64,000 nucleotides of DNA, taken from positions 36,362,713 through 36,426,712 of the forward strand of contig CM072527.1 in assembly GCA_036898135.1 (NCBI GenBank). The letters run 5' to 3'. The notes below the pieces were generated by a model. That model did no database searches, was not told where the DNA came from, and was given only the letters and a program-made list of their open reading frames with translations. Shown piece by piece: positions 1-10,206 of this stretch. The translations under genes were made by a program, and so were the position numbers. Source of the stretch: Oncomelania hupensis (lineage: Eukaryota; Mollusca; Gastropoda; Littorinimorpha; Pomatiopsidae). The first letter of the stretch is position 1, and each line of letters starts with the position of its first letter.

Positions 1-861
1 ATCATTATTTTCGTATATTCTCCTGAAACTGGCAAATAGGTTTGTTTTCTGAGCCTACTAGAGGGTACTGCATTTTGTTGTGTAAATACAGTGCCTTTTT
101 ATGCACTTTTGAATTAAATTTAGACACCCGAGCTACTTTTGGGAAAAACTAGTTTTATTTTTGTGGGAGGGATACCAACTTTGAACAGTTAAATGAGTGC
201 CTTAATTTTGACCGATTTTAGCAATTTAAATTTTGTTAATCTTCTAAAGGTCTGTACTATATAGTAAAAACTAAATTAAAAATTCGGAACCAAAATAAAA
301 TTTTCGTCCGTAATACCTAGCATAGTATGTGCATAAAGCACAAGTTTTCCACGCACGGGCAAGCTTCTTGGATGCTGGTATTCTATGAAGAGATTATGAA
401 GAGATATCAAAGAGCGTATGAATATATTAAAGAGATCGGCCTCTTATTGTTCATACACTCTTTGGAGATACTGATCTATTCTCTACTCGTTTGCCTGAGA
501 AATTCTGACACAAAATGCAGTATATTTTTCCGATCTTTCTGAAGTCCACATCCAGTCAAACAGTGCTCGAACCTGGAAACCTCTCAATTTTGGGGAGTAG
601 GGGAAGGAAATCGGGAGGTGGAGGTGAGGGGTAAGGATAAGGAGAGAGGGTTGTGAACATATACAGAATGGATGTGAATGAGTTAAATAAATCAGTCTGT
701 AGGCCTAATATTTGACATTGGTTTGCTGTGCTATATCTCTGTCCTTGCAGACGATACAAAGTCTTCTTGGATCCAAATTAAAGTGTTATTATATTGTTAT
801 TGTTTTTTTTTTTGTTTTTTTAACATTTAAGTTGCTTTAGTTTTAAATAGTTATGTAATCT
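1..861. other. No gene recognised; AT-rich flank
   Basis: I see no convincing coding region, RNA gene or structured repeat here. The short open frames are all under 75 codons and lack recognisable motifs. A purine-rich patch lies near 600-650 and a T-rich run near 805-825. The last bases run into the LINE fragment that follows. Confidence 0.5.
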
Positions 862-1112
862 GTGCTACGTTATGGCGTAAGTGGTAGTCTACTTATATGG
901 GTTCCATGTTTTCTGACTGACAGGACGCAGTACGTGACTGTTAACGCAGTCATAGTTCTGACAAAATCAGCGTTACGAGCAGTGTCCCTCAGGGAAGCGT
1001 GTTGGGTCCGACATTATTTATATATTTTATATATGAAATGCCACAGAAGGTAGAGTGTAATACAAAGATATTTGCTGGCGATAGAAAGGCATATAGCATC
1101 CATTATTATTAT
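862..1112 (+). pseudogene. LINE reverse-transcriptase fragment, left part
   Basis: Translation in two frames gives blocks of a non-LTR retrotransposon RT: FLTDRTQYVTVN, then after a frameshift a degenerate PQGSVLGP-type block, LFIYFI and KIFAGD in the place of the catalytic FADD motif. The second aspartate position is altered, and frameshifts show it is dead. It stops abruptly at 1112, where the LTR retrotransposon is inserted. The same LINE resumes after 9150 with a block typical of RT C-termini (KVLHLGKNNP), so the two pieces were once continuous. The clade is not certain; CR1/Jockey-like is the best guess. Confidence 0.75.
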
Positions 1113-3194
1113 TGTGACGACACGAGTTTTCAGATGGTAGGGAGAGATACACTTTTTAGGAAGTTACACTTCTCCGTATATCTGTTGTACATAGAATAGC
1201 GTGACCGATTTACTTTTGCGTATGAAAGTGCAGTTTCGTAAAGTCCGTGCGATTCGTAGAAGACAGGGAGTCGGCCAATTTCGAATAGGGGTACGCGTAA
1301 TAAAGAACGTGCATACTGACGAGAGCTCGACTATTTTGCTTGTGGCCGGCGCGATTTTGAAGGGCAGAGTGGTTTGAGATGCCGTTGCGTGAGGAAGGAA
1401 TTCTAACGAGGCAGCAACCCTGTGACAGAGGTCATCGTAGTGTAGGGTACTGTTGGAAGGGTGTGTGTATTGTTTATATAGCCACCCAAGGTCTTATGCC
1501 CTCGTCGGGATAAGGATGTTTAGAATTCGAAGGAAGATGGTAACTGCCATTCGCCAGTGAGTGTAGAGTTCCATACTTAAGGTGCGTGTGGTTCTCGATT
1601 GAACACCCACCAAGACTTAGTGTCTGTACCAGAGCTAAGGTGTCCTCATCCTCAGAATAAGTGTTATTCGGACAGTGGAATAACGTGCAATAGCAAGAGA
1701 AAGAGACTCTCAAAAGACTAATCCATTGTGTTGTGACAGTGTTGTGTCGTGTTGTGGTGTTGGGGTAAAGGGCGTCACAAGCCGGGGCCTGTAAGGTAAG
1801 CAAACCCTGTCGTTCAATTCTCTAGTGGCGCGCTCCGAGAACTGCGTACGTGTATGAGTGGTAATGAGTGTGGGGAAGGGGATGTATTTTAGGATGTGTA
1901 ATGAATTTCGTTGATTTTATATGATTTTCCTATGATTTTCTTATTGTATATGTGATGGGGGAAATGTCGTTGCTGTTGTTGTTATGAAGGTGGGTCAAAG
2001 GCGACGATGGGGAATATAGAGAGGGAGAGAGAGAGAGTGAGGGTGTATGTATGGAGAGAGCGATAGAATGTAGTATACTGAAGAAAGATGAGGTGATGAT
2101 TATGAAGGAAGCATGTTTACAGTATGGATGAAGGGAGGTAATCGTGATGTGTTATAATTGTTGGGGGTGACGGTGGTGATGAAGGGGGGCGGAATGAACC
2201 AGGTCTGTGAGATTGTAGTGTGGTTGCGATAATTATGTATATTTATATAAACATTGGTGTATAAAGAAGATGTGAATTATTAAGCATCAAGGTTGGTTTA
2301 TATTATTGAAATGTGTGTATAGTATCTTGTATTATTATTATGATATTCATAACTATACAGGTCAAGATGGCGGACGGAGGACGGCGTGTTATGTTATATT
2401 ATATAGTGTTTATTGTTTGGTGGGCATATTGTTAAGACTATGTATATGTCAACAGGTGTGGGCTGATGATTATTACATCTACGTGTTTATTTCTACGCAT
2501 TATTTCCACGCTGTTGCCTTTGATGTTGCCTGTTATGCTGTACTGATGTTGATGTTGTTGCCGCTGACTGGGTCCTAGCCAGCCTGGGGTGTACCTTTGC
2601 CTCTACAACAGAGTAGTGTTGTGGTGATTTCTTACACTGCTGCAGGTTTTGCCTATGTATCGAGGCAACACATTTCCAGGAGGTTTTCATACCTAATTCA
2701 TGCACACACAGACTCACATTACACGCACCTAAAAACATATCCATTTAGTTAGAGGAATCACCCACTTATTGTGCAAGAGACTGTTAGCTCTCTGAGCTAC
2801 TTAACAAGAACATTGAGACATTACTTCTGTGCCACAGCTTTGCCTAGCTAATAGTTTATGATTCAACGCCATCGCTTATTATTTGAAGACTTGCATTTTG
2901 AATTGATTTGTTGATTTTGATTTTGCTGTATACACTTTGTAAAGAAACTGTTGTTGTTTAGTTCTATTTGGGGTTCGTTGCAAGGGGAGGTAATTGTTAG
3001 TCAGTATTGGGACGGGGGTCTATTTAGGGGTTGAGGGGAGGTTAGTTCCCATTGTCCTGTGTTTGCTTGTTGATTGTTGAATAAAAGAGTGTGTTTGTAT
3101 TCTGGCATTTTTGTGTTAGTTTATTTTGTTTGAGTTTTATTCCTTTCACTCGCTTTTGAGCTGACGTCATTGAACCCGCTCGGGGGACGTGACA
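1113..3194 (+). repeat. 5' long terminal repeat
   Basis: 2,082 bp with TG...CA ends. It matches 7021-9102 base for base except for the single difference noted at 2152. An AATAAA polyadenylation signal lies at 3079-3084, and a perfect TGACGTCA (CRE-type) palindrome lies at 3172-3179 near the 3' end. At just over 2 kb it is long for a Gypsy LTR. Open frames of 83-109 codons inside it are identical in both LTRs but resemble no protein I know. Confidence 0.95.
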
Positions 3195-3197
3195 TTT

Positions 3198-3215
3198 TGG
3201 TGTCAGAAGTGGGAT
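3198..3215 (+). promoter_or_regulatory. Primer binding site, tRNA-Leu type
   Basis: TGGTGTCAGAAGTGGGAT begins three bases after the 5' LTR. It is complementary to the 3' end of a metazoan tRNA-Leu (CAA-type acceptor plus CCA). This is where minus-strand DNA synthesis would be primed. Confidence 0.85.
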
Positions 3216-3522
3216 AAACTCATTTATTTTGTTAGGATAGTGCCAGATTGTATGTTGTGTGTTTGAGTTGTTGTGTGAAAGGGTACGCAGCGGGCGGTTG
3301 GCGGGAGTGTGGGTGTATTGCACTAGGGAACACACTCGGAGTGCAGCCTTAACGGGGAATTGGGTTGCAGGGTTCACTTGCTCGCCTTTAGGGGTACGAC
3401 GGTGAACGATTCCTCGGCTCCTGTGACTGTTGTGTTGCGTATTCATTCTGTTAGGTGTTTGTATCAGTTAAGTGTTATTTGTTTTGTGTATACTAACATT
3501 TGTTCTTCCCTTCTTTTCCGAC

Positions 3523-5754
3523 ATGGCTACGCGGGATGCTCGAGCCGCGATGCGCCGCGACGCTAGGACTCGTAAGGAGGAGGCCGAGCAGGAGGAGCAG
3601 GACTTCCGTGATGACGGCTCTGTGACAGGGTTGTTGGAGGAACCTTACGCAGTGAGTACTCAGACCACTGTGCCTAAGATGTATGCCAAATCGCCCGGTG
3701 CACAGAGCAAAGTCGAGGTCGCGCTCAGTGATAGTGAGAGATTTAGACAGATTGGGGAAAGTCTGGGTTTCCGAGACGGAGCGCTAGCGCACTATGTGGT
3801 CAGTGAGATGAGAAGGGAAGAAGAACGGAGAGAGAGGGAGGATGAGAAGAAGCTTCTGGAGGCTAGATTGGAAGCCGACCGGGTAGCCAGGGAGGAAGAG
3901 CGGAGGGAGAAGGAGGAAGAGAAGAGGGAAAGAATGAGGAAGGAGGCAGCAGAGAGGTTAGTTAGGGAGGAAGAAAAGAAAGAAAGAGAAGATGAGCGTC
4001 GACGTCTAGAAGCTAGATTGGAAGCTAGATTAGAGGCTGAGAGGGAAGACCGACGTCGGTTGGAGCAGAGGATAGAAGATGAGAAGCGAGAAGAAAGAGA
4101 GGCTAAGGAAGAGGAAAGGAGGATGTTTGAGATGAGGCTAGAGGAGGAACGTAGAGCCAGAGATGAAGACCGAGCTGATCAGAGGGAGAATAGGGCTAGA
4201 GATAGAGGGGCAGCATACTCAGTCAAGTTGAAACCCTTGGAGGAGAGGGAGGATGTGGAGGCCTACCTCCAGATGTTCGAACGGGTGGCAGAGATTCAGG
4301 GTTGGAGGAGGGAGGTATGGGCGGTTAGGCTAGCGCCTTTGTTACAAGGGGAAGCCCGAGATACGTACCTTCGTCTAACGCCTGAGCAAGCCCAGGATTT
4401 CGACATTGTGAGGAATGCGCTGTTGAAACGCTTCAGGAAGGACGCCGACTACTATCGTAGGCAGTTTCGAGAGGCCAAGAAGGAAGCTGCAGAAACGTTT
4501 CCTCAGCTAGTAGTGAGACTAGGGTCGTTAGTGAAGAAATGGTTTTCGCTCGCCGGCAAAGACATCACCGACGTAGAGCAGGTACTAGACACCTTCATTG
4601 GAGAGCAGCTTTTCTCCATCATGACTACCGAGTTAGAGATCTACGTGAGGGAGAATCTACCTGAGACTAGCCATGCCGCAGCAGAGTTGGCGCAGCGTGT
4701 GGTAGATGCCAAGCGGGCAGCATCAGCACCGGCACCCGTACTACCCAGTCAGAGACGCAGTTTTCCCAGACGACCGGAGACTCCTCAGCAACCTAGCAAC
4801 AGGGGAAGTCAGGGTCAGAAGGTAGGGAGGACGGAAGGGGGTAGTGGGGTACGTCGTTGCTACCGATGTGGGTCGGAGAAGCATGTGGTCAGGGACTGCA
4901 AGGTCAAACCTCAGACAGTAGGCCAGGTTACAGTGGGACGGACTATTTCCACGGAGACCGCACCTCGGGCTAGCGTGTGTGCAATCAAACCTTATGATCC
5001 ATGGGGCCAAGGTAGGGCGAACGGGCGGGACGTTCGAGTATTGAGAGATACGGGGGCGGAGATAGGGGCAGTCGCGAGCAGGTTAGTCAAACCAGCTGAT
5101 TTGACGGGTCGGACTGTCGAGATTTGCTTGGCGAATCGATCGAACGTGGGTCTGCTACCTACAGCTTGGGTGGAGTTGGATTGTGCGCTGGTCAGGGGGA
5201 GAGTAGAGCTGGTGGTTTTCGAGGACGGGCCCGATATCATCCTGGGTAACTGGGTAACGTTTGATAGCGGGGAAAAGAGTCCTGTTTCCTTGTTCGGAGG
5301 TGAGTGCGCGATGGCTGCAGCAGTGCAGACTCGGGCGCAGGTGAAGGCCGAGAAGAGGAGGGAGGTACCCTTAGCAGTGGTCGAACCATCCCAGATCTCT
5401 GTTAGCACCCCAGAGTTGATCAGGATGCAAGAGACCGACGAGACGCTCGCGAAGGCGAGAACGTTGGCACAGAGTGGAGGGGCGATAGCGTCAGGTAGGG
5501 CGTCAGCTGAGTTTCGCAAGAAGAAGGGGGTGTTGTACCGGGTACACACGAAGAGAGGTAGCCAGGTCACGCAACTGGTAGTCCCGAAACAGTTGGGGGG
5601 GGGGGGATCCTTCAGTTGGCTCATGATCCACCCATGGCTGGGCATTTGGGAGGGAAACGTACCAGGGAGCGGATCTGGGGAACATTCTATTGGCCGGGAA
5701 TGTGTGCCGAAGTACGGAGGTATTGCGCCAGTTGTCCAGAATGTCAGAAGGTAG
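3523..5754 (+). CDS. Gag-protease polyprotein of the LTR element
   Basis: 743 codons from the ATG at 3523, which follows a short leader; an upstream in-frame ATG at 3472 adds only a hydrophobic stretch and is less likely. Residues about 50-240 are very rich in Arg and Glu and should form a long coiled coil. Next comes a retrotransposon capsid domain (block LLQGEARDTYLRL), then one CCHC zinc knuckle (CYRCGSEKHVVRDC), then an aspartic protease with DTGA at the active site. It continues into a linker (PELIRMQETDETL) that normally lies just before integrase. In this frame the end is nonsense, because a 12-G run at 5595-5606 moves the integrase into another frame. RT, expected somewhere in the pol region, is absent. 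The frame is otherwise open and looks functional. Confidence 0.9.
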   Translation: MATRDARAAMRRDARTRKEEAEQEEQDFRDDGSVTGLLEEPYAVSTQTTVPKMYAKSPGAQSKVEVALSDSERFRQIGESLGFRDGALAHYVVSEMRREEERREREDEKKLLEARLEADRVAREEERREKEEEKRERMRKEAAERLVREEEKKEREDERRRLEARLEARLEAEREDRRRLEQRIEDEKREEREAKEEERRMFEMRLEEERRARDEDRADQRENRARDRGAAYSVKLKPLEEREDVEAYLQMFERVAEIQGWRREVWAVRLAPLLQGEARDTYLRLTPEQAQDFDIVRNALLKRFRKDADYYRRQFREAKKEAAETFPQLVVRLGSLVKKWFSLAGKDITDVEQVLDTFIGEQLFSIMTTELEIYVRENLPETSHAAAELAQRVVDAKRAASAPAPVLPSQRRSFPRRPETPQQPSNRGSQGQKVGRTEGGSGVRRCYRCGSEKHVVRDCKVKPQTVGQVTVGRTISTETAPRASVCAIKPYDPWGQGRANGRDVRVLRDTGAEIGAVASRLVKPADLTGRTVEICLANRSNVGLLPTAWVELDCALVRGRVELVVFEDGPDIILGNWVTFDSGEKSPVSLFGGECAMAAAVQTRAQVKAEKRREVPLAVVEPSQISVSTPELIRMQETDETLAKARTLAQSGGAIASGRASAEFRKKKGVLYRVHTKRGSQVTQLVVPKQLGGGGSFSWLMIHPWLGIWEGNVPGSGSGEHSIGRECVPKYGGIAPVVQNVRR
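5595..5606 (+). other. 12-G run at the protease-integrase frame change
   Basis: Upstream Gag-protease is in one frame; integrase continues in the -1 frame directly after this run (ILQLAHDPPMAGH follows it). Ten or 13 Gs would join the frames. It could be a programmed or slippage-type -1 frameshift site, a mutation, or a homopolymer length error. Confidence 0.7.
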
Positions 5755-6950
5755 TACCGAGGGGACGGGTGAGGAAGGTACCACTACAGCAACTTCCGCT
5801 GGTGGACGAGCCATTTCAGAGGGTGGCGGTAGACATTGTGGGACCCATCAAACCCAAGTCAGATCGGGGTAACATGTACATCCTAGTGGTAGTAGACTAT
5901 ACCACACGCTATCCCGAGGCTGTACCGCTCAAGGGCACAGAGGCAGAGAGGGTGGCAGAAGCGCTGTGGGAGATTTGGTCGAGGGTGGGCGTTCCTAGGG
6001 AAATTTTGACAGATCAAGGGACGCAATTCATGTCTGAAGTCATGCGGGAGATGAACAGACTACTGTCGATCCATGGGAAAGCTACCACACCGTATCATCC
6101 ACAGTGCAACGGACTGGTTGAGCGATTCAACGGGACGCTAGTGTCCATGCTCAAGAAGTTAGCCACCGAACAACCTACAGCGTGGGACCGCTACATTCCA
6201 GCGCTACTATTTGCATACCGAGAAGTAGCACAGGAGTCTACAGGGTTCTCTCCCTTCGAGCTCCTATATGGAAAGACCGTGCGGGGACCGATGGCTGTAT
6301 TGCGAGACCTCTGGACCAAGGAAATACAAGAGGAGGAGGTGAAATTGAGTAGCCAGTACGTGGTGGATTTGCGTAATCGCATCGAGGAAACATGTAAGTT
6401 GGCACAAGGAAACCTCAGAACCGCGTCAGCCAAGCAGAAGCGGCACTTCGATAAGAAGGCGAAACGGCGTTTGTTCAACGCGGGGGATCAAGTGTTGCTG
6501 CTGTTACCAGAAAAGCACAACAAGTTGCAGCTAGCATGGCGAGGACCGTACGAGGTGATCGAACGCGTGGGAGAGTGCGACTACCGGATCAGGATGCGTG
6601 GGAAAAGCAAACTATACCACGCCAATCTCTTGAAGAAGTTTCATACCAGAGCGACGGTGGCCACGATTGACGTGGACAACGAAGGGGTAGAGGAGGAGGA
6701 AACCATGCCAGCGGTGGGGGATTTTCCGGGGACCACCGTGACGGCATCGGCGATACCCCGTGACGCAAAGAGGAAGAGAGACTGGAATGCATCACGATCT
6801 ACGATCAACAGGGGCGACGATCACATCAGGGGAAACAAGAACAGACTGAAGAAGTGGGCGATCCGTTTACACCCATCGTTTGGGGTTGTAGAGCGTACTC
6901 CAGGGAAAGACGATGGACCAGCAGCTTTTCTCAGTGGGAGTATTAGGTAG
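5616..6950 (+). CDS. Integrase with remnant RNase H tail
   Basis: 444 codons from the first ATG; the true product is probably a -1 frameshift fusion with Gag-protease, so this start is only nominal. The N-terminal HHCC zinc domain is intact (HDPPMAGHLG, then YCASCPECQ). The catalytic core keeps all three acidic residues: D in DIVGPIKP, D in LTDQGTQF and E in NGLVERFN. A C-terminal GPY-like module follows (LAWRGPYEVIERVG, YHANLLKKF). After an acidic linker the last ~38 residues (NRLKKWAIRL ... GKDDGPAAFLS) resemble the end of an RNase H domain, with several key residues changed. The join lies near 6790-6835, where RT and most of RNase H would be expected. The frame stays open to 6950, 70 bp before the 3' LTR. 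Confidence 0.88.
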   Translation: MAHDPPMAGHLGGKRTRERIWGTFYWPGMCAEVRRYCASCPECQKVVPRGRVRKVPLQQLPLVDEPFQRVAVDIVGPIKPKSDRGNMYILVVVDYTTRYPEAVPLKGTEAERVAEALWEIWSRVGVPREILTDQGTQFMSEVMREMNRLLSIHGKATTPYHPQCNGLVERFNGTLVSMLKKLATEQPTAWDRYIPALLFAYREVAQESTGFSPFELLYGKTVRGPMAVLRDLWTKEIQEEEVKLSSQYVVDLRNRIEETCKLAQGNLRTASAKQKRHFDKKAKRRLFNAGDQVLLLLPEKHNKLQLAWRGPYEVIERVGECDYRIRMRGKSKLYHANLLKKFHTRATVATIDVDNEGVEEEETMPAVGDFPGTTVTASAIPRDAKRKRDWNASRSTINRGDDHIRGNKNRLKKWAIRLHPSFGVVERTPGKDDGPAAFLSGSIR

Positions 6951-7002
6951 CATAGGGGGTATTGAAAATTCGCGTCGTAGTTAAGGTTCTTCAAGGTGTT
7001 AA

Positions 7003-7020
7003 GAACTGGGGGGGGGGTTG
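7003..7020 (+). other. Polypurine tract
   Basis: A purine stretch containing ten Gs directly abuts the 3' LTR, which is where plus-strand synthesis is primed in LTR elements. Two non-purine bases interrupt its end, so the exact limits are uncertain. Confidence 0.65.
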
Positions 7021-9102
7021 TGTGACGACACGAGTTTTCAGATGGTAGGGAGAGATACACTTTTTAGGAAGTTACACTTCTCCGTATATCTGTTGTACAT
7101 AGAATAGCGTGACCGATTTACTTTTGCGTATGAAAGTGCAGTTTCGTAAAGTCCGTGCGATTCGTAGAAGACAGGGAGTCGGCCAATTTCGAATAGGGGT
7201 ACGCGTAATAAAGAACGTGCATACTGACGAGAGCTCGACTATTTTGCTTGTGGCCGGCGCGATTTTGAAGGGCAGAGTGGTTTGAGATGCCGTTGCGTGA
7301 GGAAGGAATTCTAACGAGGCAGCAACCCTGTGACAGAGGTCATCGTAGTGTAGGGTACTGTTGGAAGGGTGTGTGTATTGTTTATATAGCCACCCAAGGT
7401 CTTATGCCCTCGTCGGGATAAGGATGTTTAGAATTCGAAGGAAGATGGTAACTGCCATTCGCCAGTGAGTGTAGAGTTCCATACTTAAGGTGCGTGTGGT
7501 TCTCGATTGAACACCCACCAAGACTTAGTGTCTGTACCAGAGCTAAGGTGTCCTCATCCTCAGAATAAGTGTTATTCGGACAGTGGAATAACGTGCAATA
7601 GCAAGAGAAAGAGACTCTCAAAAGACTAATCCATTGTGTTGTGACAGTGTTGTGTCGTGTTGTGGTGTTGGGGTAAAGGGCGTCACAAGCCGGGGCCTGT
7701 AAGGTAAGCAAACCCTGTCGTTCAATTCTCTAGTGGCGCGCTCCGAGAACTGCGTACGTGTATGAGTGGTAATGAGTGTGGGGAAGGGGATGTATTTTAG
7801 GATGTGTAATGAATTTCGTTGATTTTATATGATTTTCCTATGATTTTCTTATTGTATATGTGATGGGGGAAATGTCGTTGCTGTTGTTGTTATGAAGGTG
7901 GGTCAAAGGCGACGATGGGGAATATAGAGAGGGAGAGAGAGAGAGTGAGGGTGTATGTATGGAGAGAGCGATAGAATGTAGTATACTGAAGAAAGATGAG
8001 GTGATGATTATGAAGGAAGCATGTTTACAGTATGGATGAAGGGAGGTAATCGTGATGTGCTATAATTGTTGGGGGTGACGGTGGTGATGAAGGGGGGCGG
8101 AATGAACCAGGTCTGTGAGATTGTAGTGTGGTTGCGATAATTATGTATATTTATATAAACATTGGTGTATAAAGAAGATGTGAATTATTAAGCATCAAGG
8201 TTGGTTTATATTATTGAAATGTGTGTATAGTATCTTGTATTATTATTATGATATTCATAACTATACAGGTCAAGATGGCGGACGGAGGACGGCGTGTTAT
8301 GTTATATTATATAGTGTTTATTGTTTGGTGGGCATATTGTTAAGACTATGTATATGTCAACAGGTGTGGGCTGATGATTATTACATCTACGTGTTTATTT
8401 CTACGCATTATTTCCACGCTGTTGCCTTTGATGTTGCCTGTTATGCTGTACTGATGTTGATGTTGTTGCCGCTGACTGGGTCCTAGCCAGCCTGGGGTGT
8501 ACCTTTGCCTCTACAACAGAGTAGTGTTGTGGTGATTTCTTACACTGCTGCAGGTTTTGCCTATGTATCGAGGCAACACATTTCCAGGAGGTTTTCATAC
8601 CTAATTCATGCACACACAGACTCACATTACACGCACCTAAAAACATATCCATTTAGTTAGAGGAATCACCCACTTATTGTGCAAGAGACTGTTAGCTCTC
8701 TGAGCTACTTAACAAGAACATTGAGACATTACTTCTGTGCCACAGCTTTGCCTAGCTAATAGTTTATGATTCAACGCCATCGCTTATTATTTGAAGACTT
8801 GCATTTTGAATTGATTTGTTGATTTTGATTTTGCTGTATACACTTTGTAAAGAAACTGTTGTTGTTTAGTTCTATTTGGGGTTCGTTGCAAGGGGAGGTA
8901 ATTGTTAGTCAGTATTGGGACGGGGGTCTATTTAGGGGTTGAGGGGAGGTTAGTTCCCATTGTCCTGTGTTTGCTTGTTGATTGTTGAATAAAAGAGTGT
9001 GTTTGTATTCTGGCATTTTTGTGTTAGTTTATTTTGTTTGAGTTTTATTCCTTTCACTCGCTTTTGAGCTGACGTCATTGAACCCGCTCGGGGGACGTGA
9101 CA
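7021..9102 (+). repeat. 3' long terminal repeat
   Basis: Same length and ends as the 5' LTR; one base difference seen (C at 8060). The polyadenylation signal lies at the position equivalent to that in the 5' LTR. Confidence 0.95.

Positions 9103-9150
<48 letters not shown>
9103..9150 (+). repeat. (ATT)n microsatellite at the insertion site
   Basis: About 15 ATT units follow the 3' LTR. The 5' flank also ends in ATT repeats, so the element inserted into or beside an ATT microsatellite. The ATTAT duplication cannot be told apart from the repeat itself. Confidence 0.85.
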
Positions 9151-9440
9151 ATATACAGAGGTGGATGACGATGAAGAATCTAGAAGGGGAGTGCAGATAT
9201 ATAGTATAGCAAGTTACGTGGGCGAACACATGGCTTCTTACATTCAATGGCGAAAGCCTGTAAGGTGTTGCACCTGGGCAAAAACAATCCCCACCATGAG
9301 TATGTTACAAGCGATAGTAATGAGAGGCGTAAAATTGAGTCAACTTATGCCGAGAGAGATCTTGGGGGAGATTGCGGATACGGAATTCAGATTTGAGACT
9401 CACATTGAGAGTACTGATTTAAAAAAGCCCCTAAAATAAC
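9151..9440 (+). pseudogene. LINE RT fragment, C-terminal part
   Basis: Contains KVLHLGKNNPHHEYV and, further on, ERDLGGDCG-type text. These match the end of the RT domain and the following region of CR1/Jockey-like LINEs. Stops and frameshifts are frequent. It is the continuation of the fragment at 862-1112. Confidence 0.7.
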
Positions 9441-9479
9441 CCTACTTGTAAAAACGATCATAATAATGATGATTATGCC

Positions 9480-9750
9480 CATTTTTAACGCGCGTGTCTC
9501 CATCCATTGTGGAATGCTCAGCGGGCCAACACAGGATCTAACTCAAGCTGTCGGAGGCGCCCACTTGCAGCCTTTGACCGCACAGTCTGACGTCCAGACC
9601 ACTGAGCACTATCCTGTGTGACCGAGGGTGGGGGGAAGGGACTTTGTGCATGCTGGGTGTATCTGTATAGCCGGCACTCACCCGTCTAGAACATGAGCAT
9701 CAGGATCTTTAAAGTCCATGCTATGGAATGCGTGCGTGCTCAGACTAGAC
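9480..9750 (+). repeat. SINE-like dispersed repeat, copy 1
   Basis: About 250 bp that match 38940-39215 (shared blocks such as GAGGCGCCCACTTGCAGCC and GGAATGCGTGCGTGC) with many substitutions. It lies inside the older LINE, which resumes near 9790. I see no clear tRNA-like head, so the class is uncertain. It could also be a LINE 3' untranslated region. Confidence 0.65.
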
Positions 9751-9789
9751 CTCGGTTCATACTCTCATCCGAAAGGGGAGTAATAAATC

Positions 9790-10200
9790 CAAGCACATCA
9801 TGGTCCCACTCTTTAAGGCACTTATGCGTCCCATATTGGAATATCCACACCCTGTTTGGTGTCCATATTTAACAAAACATGTTGATTTTGATTGAGAGTG
9901 TTTAGTGAAGATTCACAAGGAAAATATGCGGCATGTCAGGACTCTTCTAGGAGGAGCGATTGAGGTCACGAAGGTTGCCCAGTTTGAATTATGGTAGAGT
10001 GAGGGGTGATTTAATAAAAGTTTTTAAAACAGTGCATTATTTTTATGATCCATTAATTACTTCTTCTCTCTTGAATTTTAATAATTATAGGTCATAATTT
10101 TAAAATTTACTAAAACTTTGAACAATAGCAGTCTTTTTAGTAACAGAGTTGTAACCTCATGGAGTGACTTGCTTGCCAAGCCTATGGATGCTAAATCACT
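9790..10200 (+). pseudogene. LINE ORF2 C-terminal fragment
   Basis: Translates in pieces to LFKALMRPILEYPHPVWCPYL, MRHVRTLLGG and related blocks, which form the conserved region after the RT in CR1/Jockey-like LINEs. It is the same element as the pieces at 862-1112 and 9151-9440. A related but separate copy lies at 49815-50290. Confidence 0.75.
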
Positions 10201-10206
10201 TAGTTA

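Larger units (their letters stand above)
1113..9102 (+). mobile_element. Ty3/Gypsy LTR retrotransposon, Gmr1-like order, RT deleted
   Basis: A complete 7,990-bp element. Two 2,082-bp LTRs begin TGTGACGACACGAG and end GACGTGACA. The only difference I noticed between them is T at 2152 versus C at 8060. ATTAT flanks both ends (1108-1112 and 9103-9107), consistent with a 5-bp target duplication, although the target is itself an ATT repeat. The interior holds a tRNA-Leu-type primer site, a Gag-protease frame, a 12-G frameshift point, an integrase frame and a polypurine tract. The 3.8-kb interior has no RT palm motifs. The integrase frame ends in a stretch resembling the C-terminal tail of RNase H, which implies an original order of Gag-PR-IN-RT-RH with RT and most of RNase H lost by internal deletion. 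Integrase-first Gypsy elements are known as the Gmr1 group. Confidence 0.9.

Noticed and set aside
1474..1803. 109-codon open frame in the LTRs (repeated at 7382-7711)
   Set aside because: Present only because both LTRs are identical; no domain, no start context, and it runs antisense to the element.
4992..5645. 217-codon frame opposite to Gag-protease
   Set aside because: Antisense shadow; no motif, while the plus strand carries clear knuckle and protease motifs.
9103..9107. ATTAT as firm proof of a target-site duplication
   Set aside because: Both flanks are ATT microsatellite, so the match is expected by chance; it is kept only as consistent evidence.
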